Below, in pieces: positions 30,264 to 40,094 of a stretch of DNA of 50,907 nt. The notes below the pieces were generated by a model, which saw only the letters and a list, made by a program, of their open reading frames with translations, searched no databases and had not been told where the DNA came from. Every line of letters begins with the position of its first letter. Positions within the stretch are counted from its first letter, which is position 1. Location: assembly GCA_964393215.1 (NCBI GenBank), contig CAYMSW010000002.1:1-50907 (forward strand), written 5' to 3'. The position numbers and the translations under genes are program-made. Source of the stretch: CAYFNK01 sp964393215 (GTDB lineage Archaea; Nanobdellota; Nanobdellia; SCGC-AAA011-G17; PNOQ01).

Positions 30264-32234
30264 ATGCAAAAAAGAGGACAAGTAACAGCTTTTGTTATTG
30301 TGGGGATTATCATTTTAGCAGTATTCGTTTTTCTATTTATGTTGAGTACTGGCTCTCTTAAATCAGGGTTTGATAGAGAAATGCAGAAGGCTGTTGTTCC
30401 AGAGCAATTAGCTCCTGTGAAAGGGTATATGGATGACTGTTTAGAACTAAAATCTAGAACTGCTGTTGATACTTTGAGTTCACGCGGTGGTTATTTAGAT
30501 GTGCCTGCAGATATATTGCCTAGATCTATAAATAATCCATTTTCAAACTCTTTAGAGGTTGTTCCTGGCATGGAAACTGCATATTGGTTCTATGAAAGTG
30601 CAAATGGGATACAACAAGAGCAAATACCTACCAAGGAAGAGATGGAATTGGCAATTGCTGGATATTTGGACGATACTTTTTCCGATTGTTATTATGAGCT
30701 TGGATATTATATAAATCAAGGCTTTGAAATTGAAATTCCTGATTCTGTTAGTTCTGATGTGAGAATACAGGATAAACACGTTGAAGTTGTTGTTAATGCT
30801 CCAATGTATGTTGCTTTTGAAGATGTAACTAGAACAATGGAGAAACACTTAGTTAAGATTGATGTTCCTTTAGGTGAATTTTATGAAGCTTCATTAGATA
30901 TTTACGAAAATGAGATGGATGAAAACTTTCTTGAAGAAAGAACTCTTGATATGATGGTTGTTTATGAGGAAGTCCCGTATTCTGATTTGGAAATGAGTTG
31001 TGAGAGGAAGATATGGAATAAAAACGATGTTGCTAATGAGTTTAGAATTATTGCTAGTGAAAATATTGGTGCTTTGAGGTTGAAGAATAGTGAGAATATA
31101 GCTTTGTATGACCCTCACGATTACTTCACTGTTGATGTTAATGCTCCAGATGGAAGCACTTCAATATTTACTTATGTTACTGATTGGCCATTTAAGATAG
31201 ATGTGACTCCTTCAAGAGGAGATTTAATGCTCGGTGATCCCCTTTCACAGGGTTCCCATACAATTAGTAAGTTTTTGAATGCATTTTTCTGCATGAGCAA
31301 CTATCATTTCGTTTATGATGTTAAGTATCCTGTTTTGGTTAGTTTAGTTGATGATAATGGATATACCTTCCAATTTGCAACAATGGTTATTTTAGATGAT
31401 AATCAGCCAAAAGTTGCTGAGTATGAATATGTTGATTATACAGATAGTGTTGAAATGAAGGAAAATATGTGTGACAATCCTTCGGTTGATGTTTCAATCG
31501 GTGTGTTTGATTCAGAAAATATAAATCCTGTTGAAGGTGCAAGAGTTTCTTATCAATGTTCTGTAACAACTTGTTATTTGGGAGAAACTAGCTCGCATGG
31601 AATGTACGAAGGAGGGGCTCCTGCTTGCTTTAATGGGCAGTTGTTGGTTGATAAGGAAGGTTACTTCTCTGCTGAGCAGACTTTGTCTACGAATGAGTAT
31701 GCTTCATCTAGTGTAGTATTACCAAGGTATTATGATTTGGATTTGAATGTGAAATTGGTTGATTTAAGGAGTGGAAGCGTTAATGAAGTTGATGATGAAA
31801 TAATTACATTCCAGTTTGAAAATGTTGATAATGGATATATTGCAGTTGTTGATCAAGATTCTGAAAGTATTAAGTTAGTGCCTGGAAATTATAAAATAAC
31901 TTCTTACGTCTCAGGAGATCCTGGATTTGATGTTGGTGTAGAAGGAAGTACATTTAGAGAATGTGTCAGTGTTCCTAGAAAAGGCATTGCTGGATTGTTC
32001 TTTAATGAAGAAAAATGTTTCGATATGGAAATTGAGGAATATGATTTAGAGAACGCTGTAATTGGTGGTGCGGAGTTTGAGTGGAGTGCTTTGAATTTGG
32101 GTGGCCATGGTGAATTAACTGTTTATGGTGCTGTTAAGGATAGTCCTTCGAGTGTTTCAGAATTAACAAATATATTTAATGAGATAAGTTCATATCATTT
32201 AGATAGTAATTTCAGGAGACCAGAATTGTCATGA
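30264..32234 (+). CDS. Large exported protein with pilin-type (class III-like) leader
   Basis: 656 residues. MQKRGQVTAFVIVGIIILAVFVFLF has the KRGQ(V/I)T + hydrophobic pattern of archaeal type IV pilin-like leaders (cleavage by an archaeal prepilin peptidase is possible after the basic residues). The ectodomain has conserved-looking blocks: APVKGYMDDCLELKSRTAVDTLSSRGGYL (a C...GGY element that I recall from many DPANN proteins), a beta-rich middle, and a C-terminal part with Cys pairs (CSVTTCYLG, PACFNGQLLVDKEGYFSAEQ, a carboxypeptidase-regulatory-like fold) . No C-terminal anchor. Overlaps the next gene by 4 bases (ATGA), so the two proteins are made together and probably act together at the cell surface. 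Confidence 0.8.
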   Translation: MQKRGQVTAFVIVGIIILAVFVFLFMLSTGSLKSGFDREMQKAVVPEQLAPVKGYMDDCLELKSRTAVDTLSSRGGYLDVPADILPRSINNPFSNSLEVVPGMETAYWFYESANGIQQEQIPTKEEMELAIAGYLDDTFSDCYYELGYYINQGFEIEIPDSVSSDVRIQDKHVEVVVNAPMYVAFEDVTRTMEKHLVKIDVPLGEFYEASLDIYENEMDENFLEERTLDMMVVYEEVPYSDLEMSCERKIWNKNDVANEFRIIASENIGALRLKNSENIALYDPHDYFTVDVNAPDGSTSIFTYVTDWPFKIDVTPSRGDLMLGDPLSQGSHTISKFLNAFFCMSNYHFVYDVKYPVLVSLVDDNGYTFQFATMVILDDNQPKVAEYEYVDYTDSVEMKENMCDNPSVDVSIGVFDSENINPVEGARVSYQCSVTTCYLGETSSHGMYEGGAPACFNGQLLVDKEGYFSAEQTLSTNEYASSSVVLPRYYDLDLNVKLVDLRSGSVNEVDDEIITFQFENVDNGYIAVVDQDSESIKLVPGNYKITSYVSGDPGFDVGVEGSTFRECVSVPRKGIAGLFFNEEKCFDMEIEEYDLENAVIGGAEFEWSALNLGGHGELTVYGAVKDSPSSVSELTNIFNEISSYHLDSNFRRPELS

Positions 32235-35200
32235 AAAAAGAGTTGATGTTGGTGTTAGGTATTGTTTTATTAGTTAGTTCTCTAAGTGTTTACTCTGCAG
32301 ATGAAGATACACACGATCTTGGAGAAGTTATTTCTGTAAGTGTTGATCATACAAATATTCCTGTTTTAACCTCTGATAGATTTATGGCAAGAAATTATCA
32401 AGTTAATGTCGATTTGAAGGGCTTCACGTTGGGATCATTTTTGTTTGGAGAAGATGCTCCAGAGTCTGCTCCTTTCTTTGGTGATTTAAAATTAAGATAT
32501 TTTGATGTTTTTACAAGAGGTTCTACTTCGAACTTAGTTAGTGGAGTTTCTTATATTCTGCCAAGAGGAAATAAGGTTTCTTTCAATAAAGATGGAGTTA
32601 TTGATTTGGGTCCAATGATTATTATTCTTAGAAGGGAAGCTGTTGAAGATAAAATTCCTGAGGAAATTGTTTTGAATTTAACAGCTAAGTATGGTATTGA
32701 TGGTACTGGTGAGTTTGGAATTTTTGGTGCCGAGAGTTTGTTATTAAGTCCTGAACCAAATGAAGATGTTTGGTTGAAAAACGTTGGAGATGGAAATTAT
32801 GACTTTTGGGCTGAAAGAGGATATTTGAGATTAGTTGAGGTTGGTACGAATAGAGCAACATTCCAATTGTATGATGGTTCTTTGAGAAAGATTGGTTTGC
32901 CCTTTGATTTGAGAAAGGGTGAGGAAGAAGAGAGGAGTTTGCCTGGCGGCCCTTCGTTTTTGAGAAAGATTGCTAGGTTTAAGTTGGAAAGTACTACAAG
33001 TCCAAATAATATTGCTGTTTTAGTTACTGAGAAAGATGGAATAGTTAAAGATAATGTCAGAGTTGCAAAAGGAATGTCTCCATTCACGGGAAGCTCTTGG
33101 AAAATTCACCAGATTTATCCTGGCTCTGATGATGGAGCTGTTAGTCCTAAAATTGTTTTTAAGAGTGAGGATCCTGAGAGAAGAGGAGATAGAGTTGTTT
33201 TAGAGCATAAACCTAGCGGAAATTTTGTTCTTGGCAATCCTTGTACTGATGTTGAGTTAGTTAAGGATGAAGAGGTTGAGAGTTTTGAAGATAGTAATAG
33301 TCAAGTTGAAAAGACTAAATTAGCATGTACTGCAATCTTTGAGTTTGAAGCTGCTTTGGATTATGGAGGAAGTAGTGAGGAAAGAGATGATATTTACAAA
33401 AACATTGCTGAGACTTATATGGAATTGAAAGCTCCTCAGATGGCCATATCTTATTACAATTTGATTAGCTCTGGAGATTATAGTGAAACTATTTCTATTT
33501 TGGAGAGACAGATTGAAAGTGGTTCTGCGTTCATAACTTTGGACGGAGTTACTGTATTTTTGAAAGATATTGAAGATTTGGAAGATAAGAAATCTCATTT
33601 CACTGCAGAGGTTCATGGTGGTGCATCTGTTGATGAAATAAATACAGTTGAAGAATTGCAGAACAAAATTGCTCAATTTGCTTTGAGCAAAGACATTCCT
33701 GTTGATGTAGCTCTTGGTTTGGTTGAGCATGAAAGTCGATTTAAACACTGTGAAGAGGGAAACCCTCCTTATGATTGTGATAATTCTGTTAGTGTGATAA
33801 AGAATGAGAATACTAATGATGAAGGTGAAGTTGTAAGTACAGATTATGGGTTAATGCAAATAAATGATAGAGCACATCCTGGTTGTTATGATGCAAATCA
33901 TGAAGATGGAAGAGGTATTTGTGCAATTACTGAATGTGATGGAAAATATCCTTTTGATATTACCTGTAATATGGCCGCAGGATTAACTTTATTGAAACAG
34001 AAATATGATGAAGTTGGACAAGAGGGAGTAGATCCTGATAAGATTCCTGATTCTTGTTCACATGTGGCAAATCAGTACTTAGCATATAGGGGGTGGGATG
34101 CTGCATTAAGAATGTATAATGGTCTTGGATGTGCAGGAAGTGCTCCTGATTATGTTGACAATGTAAACGGAAAAAGAGGAGATTATGTAAATTTTGAGGT
34201 GACTGGAACTGCAGAAGGAAGTGTTGTTTCCGATAAGTTTTATGTTGGTCAAACTCTTCTAACGTATAGGGACGATGACAACGATGAAGTAAAATGGGTT
34301 GTTGATAGCATTAGTTCTGATAGTGTTGTTATTAAAGTTAGAGGATTTTCTAGGGGCACTGAAGAGTTAGTTGTTGGAGATAATCTTGTTGATGGTTATT
34401 TGGTTAGAGTTATAGATATTAATGCTCATGAGAATGCAATTGTAACTGTTTTACCTGGTTCAAGTAGATCTTATGGAAGTTCTGATTTTACAGTTACGTT
34501 ACCAATTGAAAAGAGGTTAATTGAATGGACTCCTGAACAAATTGATAGGAAAATAAACAAAACAAAGAAGACACTTGACAAAATTGAAAATGTTCTTGAT
34601 GATCTTGGAAAGTTGATAAAGGCTTGGAAGACGACTTGCTTTTACACATTCTTTGCATTGACTGTTAAGAACTCATTCATACAAGATCCTACTGCCAGAA
34701 GGTTAGTTGTTGAGGATTGGACTAATGAATGTAGGAAGAATATGGATATGGAAATTTGGGAGTATGATTCTGTCGATGATTGTCTGAGAGATAAAGGGGA
34801 AAATATAGAAGATGATATAGACGGTGCGGGAGACGCAGTTGAAGTAATAAGGAATTATAAGAAAGATAGTAGTGCGGGATTAGGGGATGAGGCTACAAGA
34901 AATAAGATAGCAGATGAATTGGGTATTGATAGAACCTTAATGAGACAGATGCAAAATTATACTACTCTCACGATTGATGATTTTGATCAGTTAGTTCTTG
35001 AGAAGTATACTGAGGATGAAGAAGATTTTGATGAAGCCATTGGGAGATTTTTGGAGGAAAACAGTGGAGACTTATTTGATGAGATTGATACTGCAATTGG
35101 TAATCTTGGAGAGGATGCCACTGATGAAGATGTTAGAGCAGTTATAGATTCTAAACTTAACAAGCAACCAATTACAAGTCTTGAGGAACTTAGTGATGCT

Positions 35201-38125
35201 GATGCTGCTAGTGTTAGTTATTTGAATAGTAGATATGCGGGTTCTGTTAATAATATAAAACAGTTGAATTATATTGTTCGATCTGGTGATGATTTCATAG
35301 GATATTATGATGGTGTTGGTGTCAATTTAGATGTAGTTAATTTTGATGGGGATGAAGATAGGCCTATTAGTATTGATGGTAGAACTGTTTATGCTAGTGG
35401 AGGTGGGGAGCTCTATATAGTGGAATATGTTGGTGGATCTTCTGTTTATTCTAGAGATTATAGCGGCCGTCCACAGGTCCAATTCAATGGAGATAGGAAA
35501 CCTTGGATATTCCCTTACAAAGAAAGGGCACCTTTTGGAAAAAGTGACGATGAAAAATGGAAGTATTTGAATCATGCAAATTATGTCAGAGTATATTATA
35601 CTGCAAGCGGAGAGTATGATGGTTTTGAAGTTTGGAATGTTGGAAAAGATAGACATATTGATTTGGCAGAGGGTACGGGAGAAGAAGATGATAGAATTGT
35701 TGTTTCGAGAAGTCAGCTTGATTTTGATCCTGAATTTAATACGTTGAAGCAGAGAATAATTGCAACTTATCAGAGAATTGATAGGAATCCAAATGAAGGT
35801 GATCCTGTTTGGGTGCAAGGTGAAAGATATGCTGCAAGTTATTTGAAATCAAGAGTTACAGATGTTACTCCATTGTCAAGTTGTTTGTATCATATGCCCG
35901 AAAGTGATTGTAGGATTTTATTCAACGTTTGTGATCCCGTAATGTGTCCGGCTTCAAGATTTGATTTAGGTGGAAGGTGGAAAGTAAGTAATGTTATTGA
36001 AACTGGAATAATTGGAAGTTTGGTTCTTGGTTGGGGTAATGGAGATATTGTTCCGATTTGTGTTTCTGGGGTGCATGCTGGGTTAGATAATATTAGATCT
36101 GTTGTTGAAGGATATCATGATTGTTTGCAGACTGCTAAAGTTGAAGGGAAATATGTTGGTGTTTGTAATGAAATAACTAGTATTTATGTTTGTGAAATGT
36201 TATGGAGAGAAGCTTTGTCTATCTCTGGAGCATTTGGAAAATTATCCGATGCATTTTCTAGTAAGTTTTTGGGTTCAAGCTGGAGTGAAGGAGGAGAGTA
36301 TTCTAGGTGGAGGGCTTCATGGCAATCTTTAAGTGATTCTACAAAGTTCTTTACTAGTGAATATGCGAGAAGCTCTTTTGCTGCGTTCACTTCTAGAAGT
36401 AGTCAGGATATTGGAACTGAAATCTGTAAAGCTGCGATTGGTGGAAAAGTTCCTGGTGGGGGAGATTTCTTGAGTCAGTTGACTGATCCTACAAGTCCTC
36501 CGCAGTTTACTGCATGGTTTAGTGAAATGGAAGATGGTGGTTTGGAAGTAGGAACATCTACTTATAGAATATATTATCACATTTATGCTGGCAGAGATAG
36601 AGATATTAAATATAGTGTATTTTTGAAGAATAATCTTGGTGAGTTTGTATATGTTACAGGTGCGGATGAGGGCTTTGTTAGCAGAAGGAAAAATTTAGAA
36701 AAGGGTGATTATTCTGATGTGAGTGCAGTTGTTCAGGCTAAATCTGGTTTTACTGAAATTTGTGTTGAAATAGATGGTACAGTTAAGTGTGGATTTGGAA
36801 AAATTACAAGTGCATTTTCTGCAAATCATATAAATGATTTACTTGTTCGAGATGAATTGGGTAGAAGTGATATAACTACGCAAGAGCAATGTGTACCTGA
36901 GCATCCAAGAACAACTCCTTCATTAGGTAGTGTGCCAACTCCTTCTAATTATGGTTTGTTGGATTCTGGAATTGTAAGAGTTTGTGCAGGTAATGATCCA
37001 GACGGTTATGGTGATAAATGGTTGTTGGTTGGAAGCTGTGGAGTTAATGAAGAAGGATTGGCTTTGGGTGATTGTTATTTAGATAGCGAATCTGTGAGCT
37101 TTAATGATAGGAATAAAGCTGCTTTGGTTGATGATATAAAGGGAGAAGCAATCGAGAGATATCTTAATGGAAGTTATAGGAATGAAACTGAATCTGAGGA
37201 GAGATTGAATAATGCTATTGGCGGTGCTGAAAAAGGAGATACTTTTGTTGAAGATTTGATTGAGAGGCCTTATAATGAAATTAAAGCAAAGTTGGGTGAG
37301 TTGAGAGATGTTGCAAGGTATTCAACTGATGATGGGTCTAAATCAAGAGTCTATACTTTGATTGGTAAGATTTACAAGAGTTTGGCTCAGAAGATTGTAG
37401 TAACTAGCGATGTTGAAGAAGGAGAGGGCGTTGTTCCTGGTGGAGATGTTATTGATAGAGTTTTAGCTGATGATGTAGCAGACTATGATTTCTTTTTGTT
37501 TATTAATGATCAACTAACGAGAGAAGGTGAATCTTATAATTCCCCTGCTGGAAATGATATATATTTTGATTTTGGTTATGAAGTTGGAGCCCAGAGTAAT
37601 ATCGTTGATAGGTATAAAATAGAAATTATTAATTCAAATGGTAATTTGGTTGATAGTGAAGTTGATGATGTTTGGTTTGGTGGAGATGATAAAGAAGGTT
37701 TTAGATGGAGGAATCCGTCACGAGGAACTTATTTAATTAGGACTACTTATTCTAGAGAAGATGATTTCTTGCCCGAAAATCTTGTGAATGTTGATCAATT
37801 TACTTTGAATATTGGAGGATCTTATGATAATGGTGATTCTTATTGCATTCACTTTGACTGTGCAGTTCTTGATCGTCCTATGGAAATTAGAATTGGCTAT
37901 AATGATATTACTCAATGGGAAAGAAGGATTAATGGATGGTGGGGTTGGAGTTCATGGAAAGTTTTGACAGATGAAAACTGGAATGTTCGTGATGTGGGCT
38001 TTCCTTTATCTGATTCCCAGAGTGCTGTTTCCGAAATATTAAAAGATTCAAATATGCAAGAAGGTATTTCTTATTTAGAAAGTAATTGGGCGCATTGTTT
38101 AGATCCTTGTGGAACTTTATTCTGA
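32231..38125 (+). CDS. Giant secreted protein with lysozyme/transglycosylase-like domain (1964 aa)
   Basis: Signal peptide of about 23 residues (MKKELMLVLGIVLLVSSLSVYSA). Residues 25-350: beta-rich module. Residues about 475-650: an SLT/goose-lysozyme-like fold, with VALGLVEHESRF (candidate catalytic Glu501), DYGLMQIND (539-546), CNMAAGLTLLKQKYDE and YLAYRGWDAALRMYNG, the normal motif order. Next a beta module, then a Cys-containing helical section (about 770-860), a region with CDPVMCPASRFDLGGRW (C1234, C1239) and GIIGSLVLG...VCVSGVHAGLDN...YHDCLQ, and C-terminal beta domains ending near CLDPCGTLF. The CDPVMCP region is, as I remember, shared by large proteins of several DPANN lineages. Probable role: cutting or binding a glycan outside the cell, perhaps on a partner organism; activity is inferred. 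Translation is coupled to the pilin-leader protein. Confidence 0.8.
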   Translation: MKKELMLVLGIVLLVSSLSVYSADEDTHDLGEVISVSVDHTNIPVLTSDRFMARNYQVNVDLKGFTLGSFLFGEDAPESAPFFGDLKLRYFDVFTRGSTSNLVSGVSYILPRGNKVSFNKDGVIDLGPMIIILRREAVEDKIPEEIVLNLTAKYGIDGTGEFGIFGAESLLLSPEPNEDVWLKNVGDGNYDFWAERGYLRLVEVGTNRATFQLYDGSLRKIGLPFDLRKGEEEERSLPGGPSFLRKIARFKLESTTSPNNIAVLVTEKDGIVKDNVRVAKGMSPFTGSSWKIHQIYPGSDDGAVSPKIVFKSEDPERRGDRVVLEHKPSGNFVLGNPCTDVELVKDEEVESFEDSNSQVEKTKLACTAIFEFEAALDYGGSSEERDDIYKNIAETYMELKAPQMAISYYNLISSGDYSETISILERQIESGSAFITLDGVTVFLKDIEDLEDKKSHFTAEVHGGASVDEINTVEELQNKIAQFALSKDIPVDVALGLVEHESRFKHCEEGNPPYDCDNSVSVIKNENTNDEGEVVSTDYGLMQINDRAHPGCYDANHEDGRGICAITECDGKYPFDITCNMAAGLTLLKQKYDEVGQEGVDPDKIPDSCSHVANQYLAYRGWDAALRMYNGLGCAGSAPDYVDNVNGKRGDYVNFEVTGTAEGSVVSDKFYVGQTLLTYRDDDNDEVKWVVDSISSDSVVIKVRGFSRGTEELVVGDNLVDGYLVRVIDINAHENAIVTVLPGSSRSYGSSDFTVTLPIEKRLIEWTPEQIDRKINKTKKTLDKIENVLDDLGKLIKAWKTTCFYTFFALTVKNSFIQDPTARRLVVEDWTNECRKNMDMEIWEYDSVDDCLRDKGENIEDDIDGAGDAVEVIRNYKKDSSAGLGDEATRNKIADELGIDRTLMRQMQNYTTLTIDDFDQLVLEKYTEDEEDFDEAIGRFLEENSGDLFDEIDTAIGNLGEDATDEDVRAVIDSKLNKQPITSLEELSDADAASVSYLNSRYAGSVNNIKQLNYIVRSGDDFIGYYDGVGVNLDVVNFDGDEDRPISIDGRTVYASGGGELYIVEYVGGSSVYSRDYSGRPQVQFNGDRKPWIFPYKERAPFGKSDDEKWKYLNHANYVRVYYTASGEYDGFEVWNVGKDRHIDLAEGTGEEDDRIVVSRSQLDFDPEFNTLKQRIIATYQRIDRNPNEGDPVWVQGERYAASYLKSRVTDVTPLSSCLYHMPESDCRILFNVCDPVMCPASRFDLGGRWKVSNVIETGIIGSLVLGWGNGDIVPICVSGVHAGLDNIRSVVEGYHDCLQTAKVEGKYVGVCNEITSIYVCEMLWREALSISGAFGKLSDAFSSKFLGSSWSEGGEYSRWRASWQSLSDSTKFFTSEYARSSFAAFTSRSSQDIGTEICKAAIGGKVPGGGDFLSQLTDPTSPPQFTAWFSEMEDGGLEVGTSTYRIYYHIYAGRDRDIKYSVFLKNNLGEFVYVTGADEGFVSRRKNLEKGDYSDVSAVVQAKSGFTEICVEIDGTVKCGFGKITSAFSANHINDLLVRDELGRSDITTQEQCVPEHPRTTPSLGSVPTPSNYGLLDSGIVRVCAGNDPDGYGDKWLLVGSCGVNEEGLALGDCYLDSESVSFNDRNKAALVDDIKGEAIERYLNGSYRNETESEERLNNAIGGAEKGDTFVEDLIERPYNEIKAKLGELRDVARYSTDDGSKSRVYTLIGKIYKSLAQKIVVTSDVEEGEGVVPGGDVIDRVLADDVADYDFFLFINDQLTREGESYNSPAGNDIYFDFGYEVGAQSNIVDRYKIEIINSNGNLVDSEVDDVWFGGDDKEGFRWRNPSRGTYLIRTTYSREDDFLPENLVNVDQFTLNIGGSYDNGDSYCIHFDCAVLDRPMEIRIGYNDITQWERRINGWWGWSSWKVLTDENWNVRDVGFPLSDSQSAVSEILKDSNMQEGISYLESNWAHCLDPCGTLF

Positions 38126-38133
38126 ATAAAAAT

Positions 38134-38216
38134 GCGGGAGACAGGGTTCGAACCTGCGTAGGCACTAAGCCACTAGGTCCTAAGCCTAGCCCGTTTGACC
38201 GCTCCGGCACTCCCGC
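38134..38216 (-). tRNA. tRNA-Leu (anticodon TAG)
   Basis: Read on the minus strand: acceptor GCGGGAG pairs with CTCCCGC, anticodon stem CTAGG/CCTAG with loop CTTAGGA gives anticodon TAG, and a long variable arm typical of tRNA-Leu precedes the T arm CAGGTTCGAACCCTG. 83 bases without the discriminator, CCA not encoded. It lies 8 bases after the stop of the convergent giant gene. Confidence 0.93.
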
Positions 38217-38239
38217 GTAAGAAATCTAGACTAAATTTG

Positions 38240-38250
38240 GTTTAAAAAAG
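38240..38250 (-). promoter_or_regulatory. TATA-like box before tRNA-Leu
   Basis: The minus strand reads CTTTTTTAAAC, ending 23 bases upstream of the tRNA 5' end at 38216. Confidence 0.45.
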
Positions 38251-38258
38251 TAACTAAT

Positions 38259-38903
38259 TCAAGAAAGTTCTGGTTTTCCTGGTACTGTGTGGCACTTTAA
38301 ACATACGGCAGCATATGCTTCTTCTCCGCCAACTTGATCAACATCTTCCGTATATGGTGAGGGTTCTCCATTAGTATATCTTTGAGATCTTGTTGCGCCT
38401 TCGTTACATTGGGAACCGTCTGGTAATATGTTAGTGCATAATGCTTGATATAGTAGTGGTTCTGTTGCAATTTCAAATAGTTCTCCCATTCTTCTACTTC
38501 CCCTTCCACTGTCAAAATGAAATGGCTCTCCTTTGTAATCTAATAACAATCCAGATACAATAACAATTTTTCCTCTTTTTGCCAGCCATTCAGTAACTCC
38601 TATTAAACGGTCATCCAATGATTGGCCTTCATCTATTCCTATTACTTCTGTTTCTGGATGTAAATTCGCCATTAACTCATCTGTATTTCTAACTAGGGTG
38701 CAAGGATATCTTGCTCCAGAGTGAGATGCAATTTCATTTTTAGAATATCTTGTGTCTTTTGGGTGCTTGAATGCTTGTACTTTTCTTCTTCCAATTTCAT
38801 TAACTCTTAGTCTTCTCATTAATTCATCTGATTTTCCGCAGAACATTGGACCAGAGATAACTACGATTGAACCTGGTCTTTCAATAGGAACTGTTGTCGA
38901 CAT
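38259..38903 (-). CDS. tdk: Thymidine kinase (type II)
   Basis: A 214-residue salvage kinase that makes dTMP from thymidine and ATP. P-loop GPMFCGKSDELMRR, Walker-B-like VIGIDEGQ, VIVSGLLLDYKGEPF (lasso/substrate region), and a zinc site with Cys pairs at ALCTN...CNEG and CLKC. The RSQRY motif that closes the active site is present (ATRSQRYTNG). Full length. The minus-strand TATA-like ATATTTAAG (38925-38933) is 21 bases upstream. It fits an organism that depends on salvaged nucleosides. Confidence 0.93.
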   Translation of the reverse strand: MSTTVPIERPGSIVVISGPMFCGKSDELMRRLRVNEIGRRKVQAFKHPKDTRYSKNEIASHSGARYPCTLVRNTDELMANLHPETEVIGIDEGQSLDDRLIGVTEWLAKRGKIVIVSGLLLDYKGEPFHFDSGRGSRRMGELFEIATEPLLYQALCTNILPDGSQCNEGATRSQRYTNGEPSPYTEDVDQVGGEEAYAAVCLKCHTVPGKPELS

Positions 38904-38951
38904 AGAATTGGATTTGTAATTTTACTTAAATATATTATTAGAATGTAAACG

Positions 38952-39125
38952 TTATTTCTTAGAAGTTTTCATCCAGGAAAAGAATCTTAGCTTTGCTGAA
39001 TGTCCGAAACCACATGAACTACATTTCTTTTTTCTTATGTGGTATGCGGGTTTTCCACACCTTCTACATCTAATAAAATTCTTCTTACCAGATTTTTTAC
39101 CCATGGAGGGTGTTCCTTTCGTCAT
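38952..39125 (-). CDS. rpl37e: Ribosomal protein L37e
   Basis: A 57-residue zinc protein of the large subunit read on the minus strand: MTKGTPSMGKKSGKKNFIRCRRCGKPAYHIRKKKCSSCGFGHSAKLR, ending with WMKTSKK. Two CxxC pairs (CRRC, CSSC) bind zinc. Start 2 bases after the LSm stop, the normal archaeal LSm-L37e operon. Confidence 0.95.
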   Translation of the reverse strand: MTKGTPSMGKKSGKKNFIRCRRCGKPAYHIRKKKCSSCGFGHSAKLRFFSWMKTSKK

Positions 39126-39127
39126 TT

Positions 39128-39352
39128 TTACTCAGGAGAAATCAGTATTATTGTGTCGCCTCTAATGAAAATGTTTCCAAGCTTTCTTTTTATTTCGCCC
39201 GCTTCTAGTTCGTCAGCTTCTTCTAATACTGTGTTGATGTGTATATCAAAAGAAACTAATTTTCCAACTAGTTGTTTTCCATTCTTTAGTTCGACTATAA
39301 CTCTCTTGTTCCTTGCTTTGTTTAATGCATCTAATGGTCTATCTTGTTCCAT
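39128..39352 (-). CDS. lsm: Sm-like archaeal protein (LSm/SmAP)
   Basis: A 74-residue Sm fold that assembles into a heptameric RNA-binding ring. Sm1 motif (KRVIVELKNGKQLVGKLVSFDIHINTVLEEAD) and Sm2 motif (LGNIFIRGDTIILISP; the I-R-G triplet is the RNA-contacting element). Translationally coupled to L37e. The TATA-like CTTTTTTAAAC-type sequence upstream (about 39396-39406, minus strand) lies inside the 3' end of the next gene. Confidence 0.95.
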   Translation of the reverse strand: MEQDRPLDALNKARNKRVIVELKNGKQLVGKLVSFDIHINTVLEEADELEAGEIKRKLGNIFIRGDTIILISPE

Positions 39353-39391
39353 TTTTATTAACCCCTAACAATATGTTTTTTACGTGGTTGG

Positions 39392-39982
39392 TTAGTTTAA
39401 AAAACTATCGATATTTAGTTTATTAAAGAAATCAAATTGTTGTGATACTAATTCTATCTCACATCCATTAATTATCTCAGGGAAATTTAGGAATACTATT
39501 CTCCAAATATCATCAAGTTGTATTAAGGAAAATCCATCTGAAATATAATGAACATGAAGTAAGTGGTCTTTGTTGTTTAACGTGAAATAAGTTATTTCGT
39601 TTTCTCCTGATTGAATTTCTAGGTTTTCTATTATTTCGTGTTCATAATTCAGGAAGATTATTGTTTGATCTAATATTTGCCACGTTTCTTCTGGTTCCAT
39701 TTCATTTGTAGCATATGGCATATCTTCTAGATAAATTTCTAGAGATAGTATTGGGTTTGTTGTATGAGAAATATCTTCTACTACCAATGTTGTTTGTCCA
39801 CAGTTTATTGGGTCTATGAAGCAGAAATCTTCATCGCATGTGAAAGTGTGTTCTTGATTGCAGTATGTTATTGTTATGTCTACCTCAGGTATATATGTTT
39901 TTATGTTGAATGTTTCTATTGGTGATGCATATGCAGAGCTTATTGTGATTATGAAGAGAAGTAAAAGCAATAATTTTTTCAT
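39392..39982 (-). CDS. Secreted protein of unknown function
   Basis: 196 residues with a signal peptide (MKKLLLLLLFIITISSAYA, cleavage before SPIETF). The mature part is beta-rich and contains Cys residues (EVDITITYCNQEHTFTCDEDFCFIDPINCGQTTL) likely forming two disulfides. No anchor and no named family. A minus-strand TATA-like ATATTTAAATAAG (40002-40014) is 20 bases upstream of the ATG. Probably a small envelope or exported protein. Confidence 0.65.
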   Translation of the reverse strand: MKKLLLLLLFIITISSAYASPIETFNIKTYIPEVDITITYCNQEHTFTCDEDFCFIDPINCGQTTLVVEDISHTTNPILSLEIYLEDMPYATNEMEPEETWQILDQTIIFLNYEHEIIENLEIQSGENEITYFTLNNKDHLLHVHYISDGFSLIQLDDIWRIVFLNFPEIINGCEIELVSQQFDFFNKLNIDSFLN

Positions 39983-40063
39983 GTTTAATTTTTATAAATA
40001 CTTATTTAAATATCTTTTCGTTTGTTAGTTTATGGAATTTGTTGTTGAAAGCAAATCAAAAGT

Positions 40064-40073
40064 CTTTTAAATA
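40064..40073 (+). promoter_or_regulatory. TATA-like box before S8e
   Basis: CTTTTAAATA ends 21 bases before the ATG at 40095; leaderless. Confidence 0.5.
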
Positions 40074-40094
40074 AAACATTTACATCAGATTAAC

